From Auxenochlorella pyrenoidosa (taxonomy: Eukaryota > Chlorophyta > Trebouxiophyceae > Chlorellales > Chlorellaceae): a stretch of 22,190 nucleotides of DNA. The notes beneath the pieces were generated by a model, which was not told the origin of the DNA, made no database searches, and saw only the letters and a list, made by a program, of their open reading frames with translations. The stretch covers positions 313,921 to 336,110 of the forward strand of contig KQ482050.1 in NCBI GenBank assembly GCA_001430745.1. The letters run 5' to 3'. Below, piece by piece: positions 9,301-15,400 of the stretch; within the stretch, counting starts at the first letter, position 1, and every line of letters starts with the position of its first letter. The position numbers and the translations under genes are program-made.

Positions 9301-11930
9301 CCGGGCGGCATCAGGGCCGCCAGCTGCGCGATAAAGAACTTGTACAGGTTGGCAAAGTGCGAGTTGTACTCGGGGCCCACCTGCAGGGCGGCGATCTGCA
9401 GGGCCCCCCAGGGGGGAGGGGAGGAAGGGGACCGGGCGCGCCCGGGCGGTCAGCCGGTGCGGCACTGCAGCGCAGGGCGCCCCAGGCGGATCACGGCGAT
9501 GCGCACGCGCCAGCGCCTGGTGCTGAGCACAGGGGCACCGCAGGGGAGGCAGGGGGTACTACAAGGGGTACTGCATGCAGGAAGAGCCAGCCCTCAGGGC
9601 CGCAGCCGTGGCGAGATGCGCTGCTCGCCGTGAGCAGTTGCGCGGCACGGAAAGAGCAGCCACAGCCGCAGTCGCACCTCTGCCAAGCACTGCAGCGAGA
9701 TGTTCCTGAACGCCGGCTGGGGGAACAGCCGCAGCAGCACCTGCACAGGGGGCCGAGCAGCAGCCGCAGCTAAGAAACTGTCCCTTGCCTCCTTTCCCCG
9801 CCGACTGCCTCCCGACCGCCTCAACCAGGCACCTGCAAGCGCAGCCCTGCACTCTGCTGATAGCAGCCTGACGGCATCCCAGCCACACCCCCGCTCCACA
9901 CTCGCGTACAGCGCTCGCAGCTGCCACACACCCTGCTCTGCCTGCCGCTAGCCGCCTGCTCCCCTGCACCTGCTACCCTGCACCAATCGCCCTGAAGCCC
10001 CGGCTGCCCTGCACCTGCCAGCACCACTGCTGCCCAGCGCCTACCTACCCCAGCCCGACCACCTGGGCCCCTCCCCACCCCATTAACCCCCCCCCTCATA
10101 CACACACAGACGCGCACACGCACGCACCTCGATCACGTTGCTCTCAAAGATATAGCCCAGGGGGACCCAGGACAGGAAGGCGTGCAGCGTGGACAGCGTG
10201 GCACGGATGAGGTCGGGCCGCTGGCTGGCGCCCAGCACCATGAGGCACAGCTCGTGCACCGCGCTGAACTGGTCGTTGAAGGACGACTTGAGCTCCTTGG
10301 TCTTGGCCTGGGGAGGGGGAGAGGGGAGGGGTGGAGAGGGATGGACGGCGCCGCCAGGCGAGGGATAAAGGGCGGGCGCGTGGGCACGACGGTGACTGGA
10401 CGCTCAGCAGGGCTTCGTCCATGTGGGCAGCCCTCGTCGGCACCCAGCAACGGCTGCACCCAGCTCGGAGGCAGCCCACCGCGGGCGGCGCACCCCACAG
10501 CAAGAGGCAGGCCGCCGGCCCAGCACCCGGGTGGGTCACGCGCGCTGCATTCAACCCCGCGCGCCGCGGTCAACCCCGCGCGCCGCGGTCAACCCCACCC
10601 ACCGCGGTCAACGAGTCCTTGGAAAAGTCAAACACCTCCTCCGACAGCAGCCGCAGGATGGCCATGGAGTTCTCGCAGAGCGTCTCGTTGGTGCGCGAAG
10701 CACCCACGATGTCCGGGATGAAGGAGGGCCACTTGTGGGGCCAGTCCTGCTTCAGAATGTCCACCAGCACCTGCAGGGGGGGGCCAGGCAGGCTGCCAAG
10801 GCTGAAGGAGGCGGGGCGCAGCAGCCAAGCAGCGGCGCGAGCAGCGACGTCGCCGGGCAGCACTCAAATTCCCCGCCAGCAGCCCTGGCGCGCATGCTGT
10901 GGCACCACGCCGCCCCATTGTGCTGCACCCACTCTGCCCGCCCCCCGGCGCGCTGCACCCACCAGGTTGAGCTTGTTCAAAAAGGTGCGCTCCGTGCGAA
11001 AGGCCTTCTCGTCGGTGGAGATCTTGATGATCAGATTAGAGCAGTAGGTCTTGATGCCCTCGCGCTGCGCGTCCGGCAGCGCGCCCCACCGCGTCCGCAC
11101 CACGCTCTCCAGCACCTGCCACGCAGCGTGAGGCAGCAGTGGCGTGGGCAGCCAGGGCAAACCCGGCAGCTAGTCCACGCAGCCAGTGAGCAGGCAGCAG
11201 AGGCAGGGCAGCGGCAGCAGCGGCGTTGCCGCCAGATTGAATGCCAGCAAGGCTCCAGCATAGGTGCAGGACCAGCCAGTACAAAGCTGGCTACTTGCCG
11301 ACCATTGATGATGCATATGCCCAGCAACATTGCAGCTGTGCCCGCCCCCTGCAAACAACAGCTCCTGCATGCTGCAAGTGCTGCCCAGGCAGGAGACGCA
11401 TGCGGCATGCTCCTGCGGCTACCCATGCGCTGCCATTGTGCGGCAGCGCCGCCGAGCGGGTGCCCACCTGGAGCCCAAAAAACTTGGTCTGCTGGTTTTT
11501 CGAGTGCTCCAGAATGGCATCCACCCGCGTCCAGGCCTCAGGGTGCTCCTGCACTGCCTTGAGCACTGCCTCAGCAGCCGAGCGCTGCAGCAGGAGAGCA
11601 GGGAGGGCCCGCGTCGGCGAGCAGGCGGGTACTGCTCGGCAGCTGCTGGCGGCGGCGTTTCCAGACGCTTGAACGGCCGGCCAAGTGTTTCGTGTGATCG
11701 ACTGAGCACCAGCACATGTGAGACTGAGTAGGCTCCAGGGCGAACGGCCAGCCCGCACGAAAAGCAAGCGCAAGAGGCCCGACATCCTCTCGCACCTCCT
11801 GGTTAGAGCCGGCGCCATAAAATGCATTAACCGTGCTGTCAAGCAGCGCCACGTCCAGGGGCTGCGAAAAGTCGAGCAGCTTGGCCGCCACCGCCTCTGG
11901 GCCGCCCACTGCTCCGTTGGCGGCCGCCAT
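329..11930 (-). CDS. XPO1: Exportin-1 (CRM1/XPO1), nuclear export receptor; 31 exons, C-terminus off the left edge
   Basis: Karyopherin-beta exporter that carries leucine-rich-NES cargo out of the nucleus with RanGTP. Exons, 5' to 3': 11930-11796, 11584-11468, 11115-10963, 10770-10603, 10307-10128, 9740-9678, 9395-9274, 8758-8596, 8142-8044, 7902-7714, 7440-7383, 7185-7082, 6655-6561, 6286-6197, 5950-5842, 5539-5474, 5170-5044, 4716-4640, 4453-4388, 4136-4051, 3802-3719, 3477-3402, 3083-3022, 2808-2742, 2486-2424, 2117-2031, 1796-1724, 1388-1275, 884-817, 595-513, 386-329. Every phase closes, giving 3102 nt (1034 codons). Plant and animal CRM1 have about 1070-1075 residues, so about 70 remain outside. 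Recognisable blocks are [16 protein letters not shown] (start), [28 protein letters not shown], the acidic-loop region [15 protein letters not shown] (about residues 466-480), [32 protein letters not shown] and [19 protein letters not shown]. The start ATG has a good context and precedes the conserved N-terminus. Donors of exons 12, 18 and 29 are GC. The acceptors of exon 10 (7902), exon 13 (6655 or 6661) and exon 30 (595 or 598) are the least certain. Confidence 0.93.
1193..1285 (-). repeat. Exon-edge echoes: XPO1 exon 28 donor repeated twice
   Basis: The true exon 28 end and donor fall within 1256-1285. A near copy lies at 1222-1250 (CACCCACCCGCCATGAC against CACCCACCCGTCATGAC, with one extra base in the original). 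A shorter copy is at 1193-1214. Each keeps the sense-strand core ATG(G/A)CGGGTGGG that contains the donor. Confidence 0.7.
3085..3146. repeat. Cluster of TGTACA palindromes next to the XPO1 exon 23 acceptor
   Basis: TGTACA occurs about four times (near 3089, 3113, 3134 and 3141) with further GTAC cores at 3081 and 3108. The pattern GCACGTAC...TTGTACA at the exon 23 start is repeated just upstream in the intron, so this may be another diverged tandem copy of the acceptor region. GTAC is also the core of copper-response elements in Chlamydomonas, but an intronic position gives no support for that role. Confidence 0.5.
3299..3336 (-). repeat. Exon-edge echo: copy of the XPO1 exon 22 end
   Basis: Matches 3387-3431. 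Both contain AATGCAACACCCCA and CACCAGGTCTGG, but the copy has lost five bases at the donor itself. On the sense strand it reads EEPDLVRT where exon 22 reads [10 protein letters not shown]. It lies about 90 bp downstream in the intron. Confidence 0.75.
4948..5009 (-). repeat. Exon-edge echo: decayed copy of the XPO1 exon 17 end plus donor
   Basis: Matches 5039-5100 at about 53 of 62 positions, offset 91 bp and without gaps. On the sense strand it carries HMF-stop-AAVGLM where exon 17 has [10 protein letters not shown], then the same GACACGG|GTGCG donor. The in-frame TAG shows it is not usable coding sequence. Confidence 0.85.
5775..5835. repeat. ~31-bp tandem duplication beside the XPO1 exon 15 donor
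   Basis: GAAAAGCACGCCCAGCAGGC near 5777 is repeated as GGAAAGCACGCCCAGCGGGC near 5810, ending a few bases from the exon 15 donor (GT at 5841-5840). Intronic. Confidence 0.7.
6122..6193. repeat. 36-bp tandem duplication abutting the XPO1 exon 14 donor
   Basis: 6122-6157 and 6158-6193 match at about 32 of 36 positions (CTGCCCCACA ... CCCAGGGCGGC). The second unit stops two bases short of the donor dinucleotide, so the repeat is wholly intronic but starts at the splice site. Confidence 0.8.
8478..8521 (-). repeat. Exon-edge echo: copy of the XPO1 exon 8 end, with acceptor and donor of its own
   Basis: 8478-8520 matches 8590-8632 at 38 of 43 positions, offset 112 bp. On the sense strand a T-rich tract ending TTCTTGTTCAG precedes the copy. 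It then reads [12 protein letters not shown] and a GTACGC donor; exon 8 reads [12 protein letters not shown] with GTGCGC. The piece between the two splice sites is 8521-8484, 38 nt. Confidence 0.85.
8782..8804. repeat. Poly-G run (poly-C on the XPO1 sense strand) upstream of exon 8
   Basis: More than 20 consecutive G interrupted only at its edges. On the sense strand it is a pure C tract about 25-45 bases before the exon 8 acceptor, so it serves as the polypyrimidine tract. A comparable C run precedes LCB1 exon 11 near 17370-17390. Length is prone to sequencing error. Confidence 0.8.
9081..9235. repeat. ~36-bp imperfect repeats in XPO1 intron 7
   Basis: CTGAGCCCACCC recurs near 9099, 9151 and 9191, followed by CGCT-C-rich sequence and CCAACCCTGCCC. 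The last two units are the clearest. Intronic between exons 7 and 8. Confidence 0.6.
10552..10608 (-). repeat. Three 19-bp tandem units overlapping the XPO1 exon 4 donor
   Basis: 10552-10570 and 10571-10589 are identical; 10590-10608 differs in three bases. The third unit contains the last codons of exon 4 and its donor (ACCGCG|GTGGGT on the sense strand). The two intronic units carry ACCGCG|GCGCGC instead, so only the exonic copy keeps GT. Confidence 0.85.
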
Positions 11931-12471
11931 GACGAGCCGGGGCCCCGGCAGGGGGGCTGTGAGGGGTGGTCCTCTGCTGCGATCACAGACCGAGGAGGCG
12001 GGGAGAGGCCCCAGGCCTGTTGCGGCTGCCGGCGATCGCCGTGTGTGGCTGGCGGGCGCTGGGGGCTGCGGGATGACCACCAATTCGTGGCAGCGACGGG
12101 ATGCCCGCCCTCCTGAACGGATGCAACACCTGCCAGCTCAACCAGAAACCAAATGGGCCGGCCCTTAAGCGTGGCCCTCCCAGCCTCTTTCGCAGCACGC
12201 ATTGTCGACACGCCGATATTTGAGCAGCAGTGCACAGCACGGGACGCCTGCTCCTGCCGCCCCAGCCGTTCAAGGTGGCAGGGCAGCCCCACGCCTCCCC
12301 CAGCGTTGCAGCGCCTGCCAGCCCCGCCATCGTTCTCTGAAAGCGGCAGCAAGCGCTGCAGGGCCGCCAGGCGCGGTCCCTCTCCGGTCAAGAGCGGCGG
12401 CGGCAGCGGCGACGCTCGTGCAGGGACGGGTTGCACCTGGGTTAGCTCATTCCACCCCTGCGCCGAGCACC
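11931..12471. promoter_or_regulatory. Shared divergent promoter / 5' region between XPO1 and LCB1
   Basis: The 541 bp between the two start codons must hold both 5' UTRs and both promoters unless there are remote 5' exons. Both starts have favourable contexts (a G follows each ATG). A CCAAT pentamer lies at 12080-12084 in plus orientation. I see no convincing TATA box near either start, as is common for GC-rich housekeeping genes. Open frames that cross this region lack an upstream in-frame ATG and are not treated as coding. That it is bidirectional is inferred from gene layout only. Confidence 0.6.
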
Positions 12472-15400
12472 ATGGCGCGTCGCGGCGTGGGCGGCGCCCT
12501 GGGCTGGCTGCTCAGCCGGGCAGTGCTGCTGGCATGCGCCACGCTGGCGCTGAGCTTCTCGCCGTCGGCACGCAGCGCCCTGCCGCAGCTGGGCGCGCTG
12601 CACGAGGCGGCGCTGCAGGGCTGGGGGCTGGTCGCCCCCGGCGGCGAGTGGCACCCGACAGCCTTCATCGAGCACAAGGGGCACCTGCTGGTGGAGGGGC
12701 TGCTGCTGGCGGTCATCACTGCGCTGCTGCTGCAGGGGTCGACGCGGCCGCGGCAGGGCGACGAAGAGCCGCTGACTGAAAAGGCGAGCAGGGGCTGCAG
12801 GAGTGGCAGCACGCACCTGCTGCTGCGGTCTTGAGCATGTGGGCGCAGATGTGACGGGTGCGGCCTGCCGTGGTCGCGGGTGGGCGTGACGCCGGCGACT
12901 GGCGGGGTGTACATCGCAAGCGGCCCGCCCTGGCCATTCGCACCCGCTGCCGTGCTGCCTGGCACAGGGCCTGGGAACACTGCGGCTGGCCCCTGGGACA
13001 TCGTGCCCCCCCCCCAAAACAAAACCCCAACCCCCAACACACACACACAACACCCCAACCCCAACCCCCGCCCTCCCTCCCTGGCCTCGCCGCCTGCAGG
13101 AGGTTGACGAGCTGTGCGAGGAGTGGGAGCCGGAGCCGCTGTACCCGGCCCTGCCGCCCGAGCAGGCGGGCTGGAAGGAGCCGGTGATCAGCAGCCAAGT
13201 GGGCAAGCAGGCGAGGACTTTCTGGAGGGGGGGGCTGCGCACGCACAGCAATTGGTCTGTGTCGCAGGTGCCGTTGCGGCAGACAGACTTTAAGCCCAAA
13301 CAAGCAAAGCAGCATGTGCCGGCAGGTGCCGCTGCAGCTGCAGCTGCAGACGCGCCAGAGCCGTGCTGGGAGCTGCGCAGGCGGGCCTGGGGATGCAGGG
13401 TGCAGGCGGGGCTTTAGCCCCGCAGCGCGTGCCCTGCCGCAGCCGTGGCTCCAGGTGTTGAGCTGCCCTGAGGAGGCCTGCTGCCCGCCCTTGCACCACT
13501 GCAGGTGGTGGTCAATGGCAAGCAGGCGCTCAACTTTGCCTCCCTCAATTTCCTGGGCATCGCCGGCCTGGAGGACGTGAGCTGCAGGGAGGGAGCTTCA
13601 GGGAGGGGGCGGGTCTGGCGGGCGCACCTGCGGGAGGGAAGCCGCCCTGGCAGGGGCTGGCAGGTAGCGGTAGCAGCGCCGGCCATGCCTGCCTGGCGGC
13701 CGGCGGGCAGCGTGTGCTGAGCAGTGTGGCCGCCGCCATGGCGCCCTGCCCGGGCTGCCCCCACCCCTGTGCCGCAGGTGCGGGGTGCGTGCTGCGACAC
13801 CATCCATGTACGCCCTTGGCCCCCCCCCCCGCGCCGCAGGTGCGGGACAGCTGCCGCGACACCATCCACAAGTACGGCGTGGGGTCCTGCGGGCCGCGCG
13901 GCTTCTATGGCACCATCGATGTGCACCTGCAGCTGGAGGTGGGCCCGCCGCCCTTGCCTGGCCCTCGCCTTGCCACGGGGTGCTGCTATTGTGCTGCCCG
14001 CCGCCCTCGCCCCCCTGCGGTGTGCCGCTCTGGGCTGCCCGCCGCCCTCCTCTCGCCGCAGTGTGCTGCTCTGGGCTGCCCGCCGCCCTCGCCTCGCCTG
14101 CATGCTGCGCCGTGCCGCGGTTTGCTGTTTAATGTCGCCCTGCCGCGGCGCCGGGACGGGCGACGGGGTGACCGCCCACGGCACACGCAGCGGTGGCTGC
14201 GCCCACTGCCCATCACCCCGCCCCTCACCCAACCCAACCGTACACGACACAAGACAACCCAGCCCGGCCCCCTCGATCCCACCCCACCCCACCCCACCCC
14301 ACCCCACCCACCCCACCTCACCCCACCCCCTCACACACACACTGCCCTCGCAGGAGCGGCTGGCCCGGTTCATAGCAGCCCCCTGCCCTGCTCCACACAC
14401 ACACACACACAGTCCCCTTCCCCCCCACCTGCCCCGCAGGAGCGGCTGGCGCGCTTCATGGGCACTGAGGAGGCCATCCTGTACTCGTACGACCTGGCCA
14501 CCCTGCCCTCCATCCTGCCCGCCTTTGCCAGCAAGAAGGACCTGATCATCTGCGACGAGGTGCGCGCTGTGCGTGGTGTGTCGTGTGGGTGCAATGGGTG
14601 GGTGTGGTGCGCGTGTGCGCGTGTGCGCGTGTGCGCGTGTGGTGCGCGTGTGCGCGTGTGGTGGGTGTGGGTGCGTGTGTGAGGGTGTGTGTACTATGTA
14701 TGAGTGAAGGTGTGCTGCCCGGAGGGGGGCATCGCCGGGCCTGCGGCGGCAGCAAGGCCGTTGACGAGCGGGGGGGTGAGGCCGGGGTGTCGGGGCCCCC
14801 AGGCTCCGGCGTGCGCTCCCTGCATGACGTATTGGCGATACCGGGATGAGCGCTGCCAGCTCAGGGGCCCCGCCGCCCTGATCCCGGGCACTCAGCTCCG
14901 GCGCGCGCTGCATGGCCCGCCGCCGACACCCAACCCGGCCCCCTGAGCCCGGTGTTGGACAAATCCCTCCCCTCGGACCCACCTGCCTGACCCCCACCCC
15001 CACCCCACCCCCACATGCACACACACACACACACACACGCAACACACAACACACACACACCGCAGGGCGTGAATTATGCCATCCAGAACGGCGCCCACCT
15101 GTCTCGCGCCAAGGTGCTCTTCTTCAAGCACAACGACCTGGCTGACCTGGAGCGCCTGCTGGCGGCCCAGGACGCGGCCGACAGGCGCAGCAGGTGGGCG
15201 CGCAGGCAGCGCACCCTTGCCGCCCCCTCCGCCAGCCGCGCAGCATTAGCGTGGCCGGCCCTGCGAGCGGGCAGGCAGGCATCGCGCCCATGCTTATTAC
15301 TCACCCAAACTGAAACTCAGTCACCGTGCTGGGCCCGCGACAGCGCGCCTGCCGCACGGGGCACTCGACCGCAGAACGCACCAACTCCCGGCGGTCTTAA

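Noticed and set aside
12202..12471. Upstream in-frame extension of LCB1
   Set aside because: The frame is open but has no ATG before 12472 (its apparent start codon is TTG), and the extra residues are low-complexity. The 12472 ATG has a good context.
13414..15060. 548-codon open frame on the minus strand opposite LCB1
   Set aside because: It runs antisense through conserved LCB1 exons and simple repeats (CA, GT and C tracts). Its product is low-complexity Arg/Ala/Gly and Cys/Val runs. Long antisense frames are expected at this GC content.
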